27,845 bases of DNA from JBBRRP01 sp964609655 (GCA_964609655.1 CAZSUA010000031.1:1-27845), one strand, 5' to 3'; counted from the stretch's first letter, positions 7,200-16,002 are shown. Numbers and translations are program-made. The notes: generated from the sequence alone by a model not told the origin.

Positions 7200-8591
7200 T
7201 TAGACAGACAAGCCCGCAAGGGGGCCCTTATTGAGATCGGTGCCACCAAAACCAAAGCTGGTGTCTGTCCCGCCAAAGAGATTCAGCAAGGTCACGAACA
7301 GATCATTAGTGGTGCGCCCTTGGCCTGAAAAACTCAGGTGTTGGCCCGTCTTCAAGCGCCCACCGAGACCACCCGCGAGCACCACAGGGATTTTAGAGGT
7401 GTCGTGTGAGCCGCCCTCACCAAACTCGCTCATCCAAACTACCAGCGTGTTATCGAGCAATGTTTGACCATCACCATCATCGATGGAAGCAAGCTCATCC
7501 AGCAGGAGCGCTACCTGATCCGAGTAGTACTTCATGCCTGCGAACACCATGTCATCTCGCCCTGGCAAGACTCCGCCATCTCGATGGATCATGGCGTGCC
7601 AATTGGAGTAGCTGCCTGGGATCCCAGCACCCAGCCATGGGAAAGTGGGACCATTGTAGTCGGTGAACTGAATACTGGCGACGCGCGTCACGTCGCAGGC
7701 GAGCGCCATCGCGGCGTTCTTGATTTGCGCCTTTGCCATGAGGGGTTCGTTCTGCTCATTGCAGACTGGCATTCCATTGGCGAACCCAAGATCAGGGCTC
7801 GCGCAGCTGGCTCCAGGTTGTGGGGGCTGAGCGACGCTGCCGGCGAGGCGTTCCAGCTCACGAATCTTTTGGGCATGCAAAGTCAGCCGATCTCGATCTT
7901 CTTGACCGACACGTTGAATGAGCGCGTCAAAATCGGAAGCAACTCCATCCAAGATACTGGCGCGTCCTTTGATCAGACGATCCCGGAGCGTGAGTGCCGG
8001 TGGCGCAGGTGCGCCAGGGCTCGTTGGGAGCGAAGAAAACAGATTCGTGAAGGCTTCGAACGGATCGGAGTAACCGCTGATCGGATCGTCCTTGCCGCCG
8101 TATAACAACTGGTATTCGCCCACACCTGAACACGAAACTTGGAGCGCAATCGATTTCAGGCGGGCCATACCCTGGATGCGGCCTGCGATCACCTGATCGA
8201 AAGAGGGCCCGTTGGCGTCACCGTTGTCGCCTCCACCCGATGCGGCGTTTGAGTACGTTTGCGCGGTGAGGATAGATCGCCCGGCCTTGTTGTGACCATT
8301 GCCGCCCATGATCTCAGCCACTTTGTTGTCGAGCCCCGAAATCACGTTGAGCTGGGCTTGATGCTTGGCGAGCGGCAGAAGCAGCGGAGAAAGCTGAAAG
8401 CCGGTTCCGACGCTGTCGGGGAGCCAACGATCGAGCATCGTGCCTTCCCCATGGAAAACAACTAGCAGCCGTTGCGGATGCGAACTCACCGCGGCGCGTG
8501 AAAGCTTCGCCGTGGCCTCGAGAAACGGCAAGCCGATGGCTAGACCACCGCTGCCGAGCAGTAATTTACGGCGATTGAAGGCACCGTTCAT
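7200..8591 (-). CDS. DUF1552 domain protein, Tat-exported
   Basis: This 463-residue protein starts with a twin-arginine-type leader (NRRKLLLGSGGLAIGLPFLE), typical of DUF1552 proteins. The body carries the family landmarks: LLVVFHGEGTMLDRWLP, NVISGLDNKV, GNGHNKAGRSILTAQ, PSFDQVIAGRI, ASIQFTDYNGP, WHAMIHRDG, DNTLVVWMSEFGEGGSHDTSKIPVVLAGG. The many His/Asp residues and the late E-F-G-x-G-x-x-H-D segment recall the alkaline-phosphatase/sulfatase-like fold of the related DUF1501 proteins, so metal-dependent hydrolysis is possible; this is inference. Its ATG overlaps the stop of the DUF1592 gene by 4 bp (8588-8591), so the two are translationally coupled, matching the constant pairing of these families in Planctomycetes and Myxococcota. 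No function is established. Confidence 0.93.
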   Translation of the reverse strand: MNGAFNRRKLLLGSGGLAIGLPFLEATAKLSRAAVSSHPQRLLVVFHGEGTMLDRWLPDSVGTGFQLSPLLLPLAKHQAQLNVISGLDNKVAEIMGGNGHNKAGRSILTAQTYSNAASGGGDNGDANGPSFDQVIAGRIQGMARLKSIALQVSCSGVGEYQLLYGGKDDPISGYSDPFEAFTNLFSSLPTSPGAPAPPALTLRDRLIKGRASILDGVASDFDALIQRVGQEDRDRLTLHAQKIRELERLAGSVAQPPQPGASCASPDLGFANGMPVCNEQNEPLMAKAQIKNAAMALACDVTRVASIQFTDYNGPTFPWLGAGIPGSYSNWHAMIHRDGGVLPGRDDMVFAGMKYYSDQVALLLDELASIDDGDGQTLLDNTLVVWMSEFGEGGSHDTSKIPVVLAGGLGGRLKTGQHLSFSGQGRTTNDLFVTLLNLFGGTDTSFGFGGTDLNKGPLAGLSV

Positions 8592-10351
8592 GGCGCACCT
8601 CCTTGGCTGGCAAGGCTGCGTGAACCAAAGGCGGGACTAGTAACAGCAGCGAGCATGAGGTCCTTGATGGAGCCACCCGGAAGATTGAGTGGCTGTTTGA
8701 GTGCTTCGAGCGTACAGCTGTCCTCAGCAGATTCACGGCGGCTGAACGTGAAGCGAAACCACTGTTTAGCGACACATTCGCGAACTGTGGGATTCGTTGC
8801 CAGTGTCGCCCCTAGCTCTGCCACCCCATTGAACATCGTTCCGTCCGGCAGCACGCCCTGGCTATCGACCGGACGTCCCTGTTTGTCGAGCGTGCGATGC
8901 TGGCCGATGGCGTCGAAGTCTTCCAGACCAAGACCTACGTTGTCGATCAGGTTGTGGCACCCCGCGCAGGTGGCGTTGGCGCGAATGCCGAGCGAGCGCT
9001 CCCGGGCCGTGGCATCTGCAGGCAGCATTGGCGCCAGGCTCACAGCCCCGGCTGGTGGACTTGGGAGATCGGTGCAGAGCAGTTTGGCAAGCCCAAATTT
9101 GCCACGAAATATGATGCTCGTGTCCTTCTCGTGCGAGAGGCCCCCGAGTAGGGCAGGTAGGGCCAAGAGGCCGCCGGCGTGGTCGCGTGAAAGCGTGGCG
9201 GTGGAGAAGGCATCCGTCCCAGGTGTGCCAGGCGCCGTCAGCCCGTAGAACTTGGCAAGACTAGCATTCACCGGAAACGCGCTATCGGTGAACAGAAGCT
9301 CCAAAGAGCCGCCGGGCTTGAAGGTGTTATCCAACACAAAGCGGTCGAATTGTTGTTGAATAGAAGTTGCCAGGGCATCGGTGAAATCTGGAAATGCGGC
9401 GGCGCGTTCTGCGGGTGTAAAGGTGTGGAAGTGGGTCCACTCTCGAAAGAAACGTACGCTGGCTTGTTCTGCACGCGGTGAAGCGAGCAGGCGTTGAGCT
9501 TGAGTTTTCAACTCGGCCGCAGTTGTTAGCTTGCCCTGCTCTGCGGCCTGCAACAGTTCGTCGTCAGGCAGTGTTTCCCAGAGCAAAAATGCAAGACGCG
9601 TGGCCTGCTCAAAGGGAGTGAGCGTGATAGCTCTACTCGGGGCGTCACTCGGGCCTATTTCCACCAGATAGAGGAACTGGGGTAGCTGCAAAAGCGCGAC
9701 AGTTGCGGCTGCGATCCCCACGTCAAAACCGTCGCCCTTGAACTTGTCAAACACAACTCGGAGCGCTGTATGTTCTGCCGTTGTTGGGGGGCGCCGAAAC
9801 GCCCTTCGCGCGTATTGGTCGAAGAACTGATCGGCGCAGGCGGCGTCGGGTGCTGTCACGGAGCAAGGCAAGAGCTCGGGGAGCTTGGCGGCGACGTCCA
9901 CCGCGGTGTCTTCAGCAGCGTGCAGAATTTGCTCAGCGACAACTTGGGAAACAGCGTTGGATTCGGGATCGGTACTAAACCCACTTATGGTGACGCCGCC
10001 GGTCACGACAGGAAACTGGGGGCTGGCTGTGATTTTTCCGTGAAAGAGGTCGCTGACGGCATTGGCGTATTGAGCTGAGGTGATGCGACGCAAGGGAACT
10101 TTGGGTGGCAATGGAACGCCGCTACAGGTTCCCGGCGAAACTGGGCCGCCAGGGACCTGGACCGGGGGGACCATCGAGCCAACGCTTGGTGTTGTGGCGG
10201 AACCCACAGGGCTCGGCAGACTGCTGGCGGCTGGAACGCTGCCGGGGCTCACCGAATCCGGGATCTTGGCTGTACATGCAAAAGCGCCGAGGCAGAGGCT
10301 GGTAGCGAGGCACTGTTCGAGGCTTTTTCGCTGAAATCGAAGCTGTCGCAT
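8588..10351 (-). CDS. DUF1592/DUF1588/DUF1585-type cytochrome-like surface protein
   Basis: This 587-residue protein has an N-terminal export signal with a possible weak lipobox (CLGAFAC) and a Pro/Ser/Val linker. The planctomycete-type module series follows: DUF1587 (about 75-110, LRRITSAQYANAVSDLFHG), DUF1595 (FFDQYARRAFRRPPTTAEH), DUF1592 (TPFEQATRLAFLLWETLPDDELL through VRFFREWTHF), DUF1588 (HAGGLLALPALLGG) and DUF1585 (GVAELGATLATNPTVRECVAKQ). One c-type heme site, CAGCH at residues 462-466, is followed by NLIDNVGLGLEDFDAIG, where the family normally has it. A covalent heme and an electron-transfer or oxidative role outside the cytoplasm are therefore expected. It lies 99 bp after the lamin-tail gene and overlaps DUF1552 by 4 bp. 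The large N-terminal cytochrome module of many planctomycete homologues is absent. Confidence 0.92.
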   Translation of the reverse strand: MRQLRFQRKSLEQCLATSLCLGAFACTAKIPDSVSPGSVPAASSLPSPVGSATTPSVGSMVPPVQVPGGPVSPGTCSGVPLPPKVPLRRITSAQYANAVSDLFHGKITASPQFPVVTGGVTISGFSTDPESNAVSQVVAEQILHAAEDTAVDVAAKLPELLPCSVTAPDAACADQFFDQYARRAFRRPPTTAEHTALRVVFDKFKGDGFDVGIAAATVALLQLPQFLYLVEIGPSDAPSRAITLTPFEQATRLAFLLWETLPDDELLQAAEQGKLTTAAELKTQAQRLLASPRAEQASVRFFREWTHFHTFTPAERAAAFPDFTDALATSIQQQFDRFVLDNTFKPGGSLELLFTDSAFPVNASLAKFYGLTAPGTPGTDAFSTATLSRDHAGGLLALPALLGGLSHEKDTSIIFRGKFGLAKLLCTDLPSPPAGAVSLAPMLPADATARERSLGIRANATCAGCHNLIDNVGLGLEDFDAIGQHRTLDKQGRPVDSQGVLPDGTMFNGVAELGATLATNPTVRECVAKQWFRFTFSRRESAEDSCTLEALKQPLNLPGGSIKDLMLAAVTSPAFGSRSLASQGGAP

Positions 10352-10450
10352 TCGGGGAGCAGAGTGGTCTGAGCCCCGAGACTGGGGTCAAAATTCCCAG
10401 ATACGGATAGCTGGGCCGCAATTTTCCAATCGATCGGTATTCGCGACATT

Positions 10451-13400
10451 TCAGTATTCGCGACAATCGTTCGCATCGGGGGTGTCCCCAAAACGGTACG
10501 GGCGTGTCTGTTTGATCCAGAGGTCTCGATTGGGTCCCACCAATTTAAACTCCATCTCCATCGCGAATCGACGGTCCTCTTCCCTTGGATCCAAGAGCGG
10601 ACGAAAATGGGTTGAGAAGGCACTGATGAAGCACGCGATTCGCTCTACTTCTACAGTGCTCAAGACATAGTTTGGCGTGAGGCTGCTCTTGCCGAGGGAG
10701 TGGATGGGCTCGCTAGAGTAGCCAGCCGGAGTGAACAACAATTCTTCGGTGGAGACACCAGGCGCAGGGTTGGTGACGCTGGCTTCGCCAATTTGGGCGT
10801 TGATGTACTGAGTGCCTGAAACGGCGGGGTTCAGCACGCTGCGACTCACCGCCACGCCATTGGCGGCTTCACTCAAGAAACCCTCATGCACCAAGATCCC
10901 CATCGCCGCTTGATGTTCGACGATTCCGGCGAGCGAACGTTCATCGAACGCTCGGTCACGATATAAGCTGGCCCAAACCGTGCGTATGGCCAGCGTCACA
11001 CTGCGTTCCGGATCTCCGAATTCGGCACTTGTTGAAGTGTGGAGCCCTGCCCCGCTGAAGCCTGTGAGATCTTCCGCGTTGCTGCTGCTGCGAAACCGAA
11101 CACGCGCATTGCCCCACCGCGCGTAGACCTCGCGCCCCACCTCGTCGAGCAGCGCTGCATCCACCGGGTGGTCCAGGATGGCCTGGCGTATGCCTGCGAG
11201 CGCAGCCCAGCGCGCGGTTGGATCCGCGAGTGTAGCCGGGGCGGTCAGTAGTGCGTTGAGGAGCGCTTCTGCTCCAGAATACCGAAAATGGTCGAGGTAG
11301 TAGCTCACCGGTATCGCAAACGGCGTTTGCGGTGTGCGCAGAGGAGCGCCACAGTTCGTAACTCGGAGGCTTGAGAGTTCGGCAAGTTGCGCGGCCTTGG
11401 CTCCCACATAGGGCAGGGAGGCGAGGCCGAGGCCTTCAAGTGGCACGATGCCACGCACCGAAGCATCCAACGCAGGAGTGATGACGGGCCGATTATGGCG
11501 CCACTTTTCCCAATGCGCTTCGGCTTCTTCGGCCGTTGCTGCCGTTAATGAAAAGCCGCCAGCTCCCACCTCAAAGCGCACGAGTTTGCCAAGCCAAGGA
11601 GTAATACGAGGGTCGTTTCGCGCATCGATCAAGGCCAGGTTGGGCGTGCCTCGAGCCTGGCTGAGTATATTGACGTGAGCCAGGGGCGTCTGAAAGGCCT
11701 CGGTGATCAACCCACCCACCAGTCCGACGTCGTTCGGAACATCATCGGTGATCACGATCTGTTCCGGCCCGAGCACCGTGCTCAAGAGTTCGGTATGGGG
11801 GACGTAGACAAGCTCACCAAAACCAATGCCATTGTTCAAGGCTTGCAACGTGACGCCACGAAATGGCGCATTTTTGCCAACGATCGGCGCGCGTCCCTCC
11901 ACCTCCTTCAAGCGCGCCTCTTGGCCCGAATCTTGGGGATGCAGGGACCAGCGCGCGGGCTCTTCAAGGCGTGGCAGGAGTTGCCAATAGGCGTCCAGCA
12001 TCTGCGCACCGCTGATGGTATCGCCAAAGGTGAAATCCACGGCGTTGATCTGCGTGCTCGGGAAGGAGTCCAGAGTGCCCATCAGGTAGTTCCGCCCCTC
12101 AACCTGGAAGTAATTCTTCACGCTGAAGTCGTACCAAGCCTGATTGAAGGCTTGCCGTTCGGAATCTTTGCAGCGATCGAGGTGTGGCGCACCTTCAATC
12201 AATTCGCGAACGAAGGTGTAGTGGAGATCCCAAGCAGCAGCTCCCAAGAAATGCACGAGCCCGGGCGATTTGCGCTCCACCACGAACTTGACGCTATCGA
12301 TCCCCACGTCATCGCTCCCCGAAGCCAAGGTTCGAAAATCGTTCGGGGTCCAAAAATTCCGAAGGCGCCCGGGAAGCGGCCGACTGGGAAGCGGGTTGCA
12401 CTCAGTATTCGGCTTGCCCGGCGTGCTCACTTGGCACAGGCGCAAGCGTCGCGTGGTTTCATCACGGGCTAACACTGCTCCGGTTGGCCAGGCCATGAAA
12501 TCCTGGCGCCAGACCGCCGTATTGCCCTTGCTGCGATCGAAGAGCGTCAGCACACCTTCGAACTCGGGGTCATTCTCTACCGGGGCGTTGGCGGTTATGG
12601 CCAGTGGCACCAGAAGCCGTGAGTGCGGCGCCACTGAGATTTGCCCATTCCACACCTCGACGCCGTCCAGCGCAGTAGGCCAGGGCTGCCCGGGCTTTTG
12701 TGCGGCGACCCTCAATGAGAACCTGCCACTTGGCAGCGTCTCCTCGGAAGTGGAAACAAGCTCGATAAATTCGGCAGGGCGGAGCGCGAGCTCAGTGATC
12801 TCCAAGTAGGGCGTGGGTTCCGGGAAAACAGCAGGGACGTCGAAGGGCGTGAAAGTCACTTCGTCGTTGAGGTCGGGGCGCCTCGGTGGTGCACACGCGA
12901 GCCCGTTTGGCTTCAACGGTGAAGCGTAGCGGCAGATCTGAAAATCGCCGGTATCGTTCGGAAAACGTGCCCACACTTCGTTCTCGGCTAACAGCGGAAC
13001 AGTCACCTGCGATTGGACGGCGGCTTGTCGGTCGCGGATCGCGAGCACCTCGCCCCCCGAGCTCACTCGGAATGGCAAATGCAACCGGCCTTGCTCTGGC
13101 GAACCGTCCGCCCAAACCAGCACGCGTTCGCCGGGTGCCAAGTCCTGACTCGGCAGGCGGTTCAACGTTTTGCCTCGTTCGCCGATCTCAAAGTTCGCGA
13201 GGTTGAGTGGCTTATCTGAAGTATTGATAAGCTCGACAAAATCATCGGTCTCGCCGCGCTCGTCCACCCAGGCGCCAGCATTGTTCGAACAGACCTCCGT
13301 GATGGTGAGATCCGTCGGGCCCGTGGTTATCCCGCCACAGCTGACCAGCCCAGCGCAGCAGCACGACAGCAGGGCCGCTATTTCACCGAAGTGTGCCAAG

Positions 13401-13486
13401 TTGTGCCGAATGAAGCCCCGTCGGTTCGCACTTCTCGGCTGGGATTTACCTAACATGATGTCACCGAGCCTACGATAGCAAGACAT
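10451..13486 (-). CDS. Lipoprotein with lamin-tail domains and C-terminal phosphohistidine plus PEP/pyruvate-dikinase-type ATP-binding domains
   Basis: This 1011-residue protein carries a lipoprotein signal (EIAALLSCCCAGLVSCGG, lipobox LVSC, C50). A lamin-tail domain follows (about 55-165: LTITEVCSNN, DDFVELINTSDKPLNL, ERVLVWADG), then a second, diverged one (about 225-345: YLEITELALRPAEFIELVST), then an unassigned region (about 350-570). Residues about 580-660 resemble the swivelling phosphohistidine domain (QIVITDDVPNDVGLVGGLIT, then PLAHVNILSQARGTP with the candidate His near 604). Residues about 680-1000 resemble the PPDK/PEP-synthase ATP-grasp (VGAKAAQLAEL; RFRSSSNAEDLTGFSGAG near 800; WIKQTRPYR at the end). 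Having His before ATP-grasp matches glucan water dikinases rather than PEP synthase. ATG at 13486 is used; ATG at 13456 is an alternative with a better upstream GGTGA. It heads the operon. Confidence 0.85.
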   Translation of the reverse strand: MSCYRRLGDIMLGKSQPRSANRRGFIRHNLAHFGEIAALLSCCCAGLVSCGGITTGPTDLTITEVCSNNAGAWVDERGETDDFVELINTSDKPLNLANFEIGERGKTLNRLPSQDLAPGERVLVWADGSPEQGRLHLPFRVSSGGEVLAIRDRQAAVQSQVTVPLLAENEVWARFPNDTGDFQICRYASPLKPNGLACAPPRRPDLNDEVTFTPFDVPAVFPEPTPYLEITELALRPAEFIELVSTSEETLPSGRFSLRVAAQKPGQPWPTALDGVEVWNGQISVAPHSRLLVPLAITANAPVENDPEFEGVLTLFDRSKGNTAVWRQDFMAWPTGAVLARDETTRRLRLCQVSTPGKPNTECNPLPSRPLPGRLRNFWTPNDFRTLASGSDDVGIDSVKFVVERKSPGLVHFLGAAAWDLHYTFVRELIEGAPHLDRCKDSERQAFNQAWYDFSVKNYFQVEGRNYLMGTLDSFPSTQINAVDFTFGDTISGAQMLDAYWQLLPRLEEPARWSLHPQDSGQEARLKEVEGRAPIVGKNAPFRGVTLQALNNGIGFGELVYVPHTELLSTVLGPEQIVITDDVPNDVGLVGGLITEAFQTPLAHVNILSQARGTPNLALIDARNDPRITPWLGKLVRFEVGAGGFSLTAATAEEAEAHWEKWRHNRPVITPALDASVRGIVPLEGLGLASLPYVGAKAAQLAELSSLRVTNCGAPLRTPQTPFAIPVSYYLDHFRYSGAEALLNALLTAPATLADPTARWAALAGIRQAILDHPVDAALLDEVGREVYARWGNARVRFRSSSNAEDLTGFSGAGLHTSTSAEFGDPERSVTLAIRTVWASLYRDRAFDERSLAGIVEHQAAMGILVHEGFLSEAANGVAVSRSVLNPAVSGTQYINAQIGEASVTNPAPGVSTEELLFTPAGYSSEPIHSLGKSSLTPNYVLSTVEVERIACFISAFSTHFRPLLDPREEDRRFAMEMEFKLVGPNRDLWIKQTRPYRFGDTPDANDCREY

Positions 13487-13527
13487 ATGCCGAGCGGGGC
13501 CAGTATGCTGCGGTCCGGAGAGAAGCC
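13487..13527. promoter_or_regulatory. 41-bp divergent start region between the surface operon and the aldo/keto reductase
   Basis: Only 41 bp separate the two start codons, or 71 bp if the lamin-tail gene starts at 13456. A good ribosome site for the reductase (GGAGAG, 13517-13522, five bases before its ATG) occupies part of it. No clear -35/-10 pair fits inside, so at least one promoter must overlap coding sequence or the leader of the opposite gene. Confidence 0.5.
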
Positions 13528-14538
13528 ATGGAATATCGCTCGCTCGGTCGAACAGGGGTCCAAGTCAGTCCACTCACTCTAGGCTGCATGATGTTTGGCG
13601 GCCGAACAGACCTTGCCGATTCTTGCACGATCATTGACCGCGCCCTGGACGCCGGCTTGAACTTTCTCGATACGGCCGATGCCTATTCGCGCGGCGAGAG
13701 CGAAAAAGTGACGGGCATTGCCCTGAAGCGCAACGGCAAGCGCGGGCGCACGATCCTGGCGACGAAGGTTCATTTTGGCATGGCGGATGATGACCCGAAC
13801 GCCAGCGGCAACAGCCGCCGCCACATCATTGAATCCTGCGAGCAGAGCCTGATACGGCTCCAAACCGACACCATCGATCTCTATCAAATCCATCGTCCAC
13901 AAGCGTCGATCCCAATCGACGAAACGCTGCGAGCGTTGGATGATCTGATCCGTGCCGGGAAGGTACGCTACGTCGGGACCAGCACCTTCGCAGCCTGGCA
14001 GTGTGTGGAGTCGCTTTGGGTATCTAAGGAATATGGGCTCAATCGCTTTGTTTGCGAGCAACCTCCGTACAATTTGCTCGACCGGCGTATTGAACGCGAG
14101 CTGTTGCCCATGGCACGCACCTTCGGCTACGGCATCATTCCGTGGAGTCCGCTGGCGGGCGGCCTACTCACTGGTAAATATTCGCGCGGCAATCCCCCGC
14201 CATCAGATTCTCGCTACGCGGAGGTCGAGAAATTGCCACATCTGCAGGCACGTTACGTGGCAGAGCTGTTTTCCGTGGTCGAGCAATTGGGAGCCATCGC
14301 GCGCCGCAAAGAGTGTTCGATCTCCGCGCTGGCTCTGGCTTGGGTCATGGCGCAGCCCGGGGTAAGTAGCCCGATTATCGGGCCACGCACGTTGGCGCAG
14401 CTCGAGGACAATCTTGCCGCGCTCAAGGTCACAGTTTCAGCTGAAGACTGCGCGGAGATCGACGCGATCGTGGAACCAGGCTCCATGGTTTCACCGTTTT
14501 ATCGCGCAGATTTTGGGCCGCATCCGTTCAGGGTTTGA
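13528..14538 (+). CDS. Aldo/keto reductase
   Basis: This 336-residue cytoplasmic NADPH-dependent oxidoreductase has a TIM-barrel fold. The catalytic tetrad is visible: D48 and Y53 in NFLDTADAYSRGESE, K80 in ILATKVHFG, and H122 in LYQIHRPQ. The C-terminal cofactor segment GVSSPIIGPRTLAQLEDN is the usual NADP-phosphate binding loop. The N-terminus MEYRSLGRTGVQVSPLTLGC is classic for the AKR subfamilies of YajO/Gcy1 type and is preceded by a strong GGAGAG site. The length is normal. The substrate is not predictable. The gene is divergent from the surface operon and convergent with the broken serine hydrolase at 14586. Confidence 0.95.
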   Translation: MEYRSLGRTGVQVSPLTLGCMMFGGRTDLADSCTIIDRALDAGLNFLDTADAYSRGESEKVTGIALKRNGKRGRTILATKVHFGMADDDPNASGNSRRHIIESCEQSLIRLQTDTIDLYQIHRPQASIPIDETLRALDDLIRAGKVRYVGTSTFAAWQCVESLWVSKEYGLNRFVCEQPPYNLLDRRIERELLPMARTFGYGIIPWSPLAGGLLTGKYSRGNPPPSDSRYAEVEKLPHLQARYVAELFSVVEQLGAIARRKECSISALALAWVMAQPGVSSPIIGPRTLAQLEDNLAALKVTVSAEDCAEIDAIVEPGSMVSPFYRADFGPHPFRV

Positions 14539-14585
14539 GCGCCTTAGACGAAGCCTGAGCGGGCACGGAGAGGGCGCTGCGTCGG

Positions 14586-15001
14586 CTATTGCGCTGAAAG
14601 AACTGAATTCAAAATTCGGCGGTAATTGCTCCAGTTTGCGTGGAGCGCGGTGGCATTCGAGACGATGTCGACGGCGTGTCCCAATAGCCCGTGGTGTGCG
14701 TCATCAGGTGCAGCAGCGTCACGTGCGCGAACGGATATTCCGGAATGTAACGCACCACCGCGTCTTCCAGCGAAATCTCACCACGCTCCACGAGCTTCAC
14801 GATCAGGCTGGCGGTGATAGGCTTAGTCACCGACCCGATATTAAACCGGGTGTCCGCGGTGAGCTGTGGTGCGTCTGGGCCGGGCCCAGAGCTACCCTCC
14901 AGGTAGTCGACCGTCACCCGCCCTTCGCGCAACGCGCGGACCGAGAGGCCGGGGACAAGCCCGCTTTCAAGATATCTTCTGAACTCGGCGTGTTGGGTCA
15001 T
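14586..15001 (-). pseudogene. Truncated, probably frameshifted serine hydrolase (beta-lactamase family, PF00144)
   Basis: The first 110 or so codons are a good match to the class C beta-lactamase/esterase family: FNIGSVTKPITASLIVKL holds the SxxK motif (S57, K60), followed by LLHLMTHTTGYWDTP. Family members run to about 350 residues and also need a YxN and a late His/Lys-Gly motif; both are missing. The original frame stops at 14609 after a Pro/Ser/Thr/Arg-rich tail that does not look like the family. Shifting frame after DTP gives VDIVSNATALHANWSNYRR and eight more residues before a TAG at 14586-14588, which reads more like real protein. So one lost base plus loss of the rest is likely. The start ATG has GAAGG just upstream. 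It lies 25 bp after the TonB-like stop. Confidence 0.7.
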
Positions 15002-15026
15002 ACCTTCACGTTACGTCGTTAGTGCT

Positions 15027-15950
15027 TCACAGCAAATCTTCAGACACGATGCGGGCGTCCACGATGCGAGCGCTCACACCGGCAAGGTCGCTCACGTCAA
15101 ATACTATCGCAGGAAAAATCAGACCGCTCCCGTTGATCCCGCCTTTTCCGCCGCTTGCCTTGCGGATCCGAGCATTCACCGCCAGCGTCAGCTGAAGCCC
15201 ATGGCTCTCAGCTGGGATGAGTACGCCCCGTGCTCGGGGATGCTTGCGCAAGGCTCTCAGCACTTCTTGCCACATGGGCGGATTGCCGCTGATGAGCTCC
15301 ACGGTGCGCACTTCGCCGAGCACGTCGAGTGTGATGCGCAAGAGGGCGTCGCCCTCGCTTGGCCCTAAGGCACGCGCCAGAGAAGCTACGATGCTCACCC
15401 ATGCACTCCCACGCGCCAGGCCCCGCTTCACATCTGGGGCTGCCATCCCTGCGCGCAGTTCGGCTGTGGTGCGTGCATTGAGTTCAGTGATGGACCTTGA
15501 CGTGCGAGTACGTGCACGAGTCGATTCGGCTGTGGCGCGGTCTTGAGTTTCGAACTCAAAGATCCCAGATCCCAAGCCCAGATTGATGGGACGGGTACTT
15601 GGTACCGGCGAGAGGGATGGGGCCTCCATGGAAGGGGAATGCGCTGGGGCGGCTGCTTGAGCCGGGAAGGTAGAGACTTCCGGCCTGCCCGAGGTGCTAG
15701 GGCGCGGCGCGAAGCGTGGCGAAGTTGATCGAGCTAGGGCGGAAGCGCCGCTAGCAGTAGCAGGCTTGCTGAGAGCTACCGCGTTTGACGGTGTTTCGCT
15801 GCGAGATTCCAAAGTACTGACGTCGATCTCGAGTGCGCTCGACGTTTCTCGAAATGTTGGCCTGGCTCCGGGAGGTGCCCACAGGCAGAGGAGCGCGCTG
15901 CACAAGTGCAGGACGACAGCCGTCCCCAATGCTTTCGAAAAACGCGACAA
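15027..15950 (-). CDS. TonB-like protein with N-terminal anchor and C-terminal TonB-type domain
   Basis: This protein of about 307 residues has one N-terminal membrane helix (SKALGTAVVLHLCSALLCLW), a long Ser/Pro/Ala/Thr-rich periplasmic linker (about residues 35-160), a short helical Arg-rich stretch, and a C-terminal domain with LLRITLDVLGEVRTVELISG and WQEVLRALRKHP. That domain matches the TonB C-terminal pattern of a strand carrying G-x-V followed by a helix with a Trp. The frame is open to 16121, but that part overlaps hemB by over 100 bases; a TTG at 15950 immediately before the helix is the most sensible start, though no Shine-Dalgarno is seen. ExbB/ExbD and a receptor are not nearby. 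It may serve energy transduction or act as a periplasm-spanning protein; substrate unknown. Confidence 0.68.
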   Translation of the reverse strand: MSRFSKALGTAVVLHLCSALLCLWAPPGARPTFRETSSALEIDVSTLESRSETPSNAVALSKPATASGASALARSTSPRFAPRPSTSGRPEVSTFPAQAAAPAHSPSMEAPSLSPVPSTRPINLGLGSGIFEFETQDRATAESTRARTRTSRSITELNARTTAELRAGMAAPDVKRGLARGSAWVSIVASLARALGPSEGDALLRITLDVLGEVRTVELISGNPPMWQEVLRALRKHPRARGVLIPAESHGLQLTLAVNARIRKASGGKGGINGSGLIFPAIVFDVSDLAGVSARIVDARIVSEDLL

Positions 15951-16002
15951 GCCGCGAGTATACTTGAGGTGGGGCCTGGAACTAGCGCAATTCGGTGACG
16001 GG

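Noticed and set aside
11675..12472. 265-codon plus-strand frame inside the lamin-tail/dikinase gene
   Set aside because: It is antisense to a protein with clear domains and has no recognisable motif of its own.
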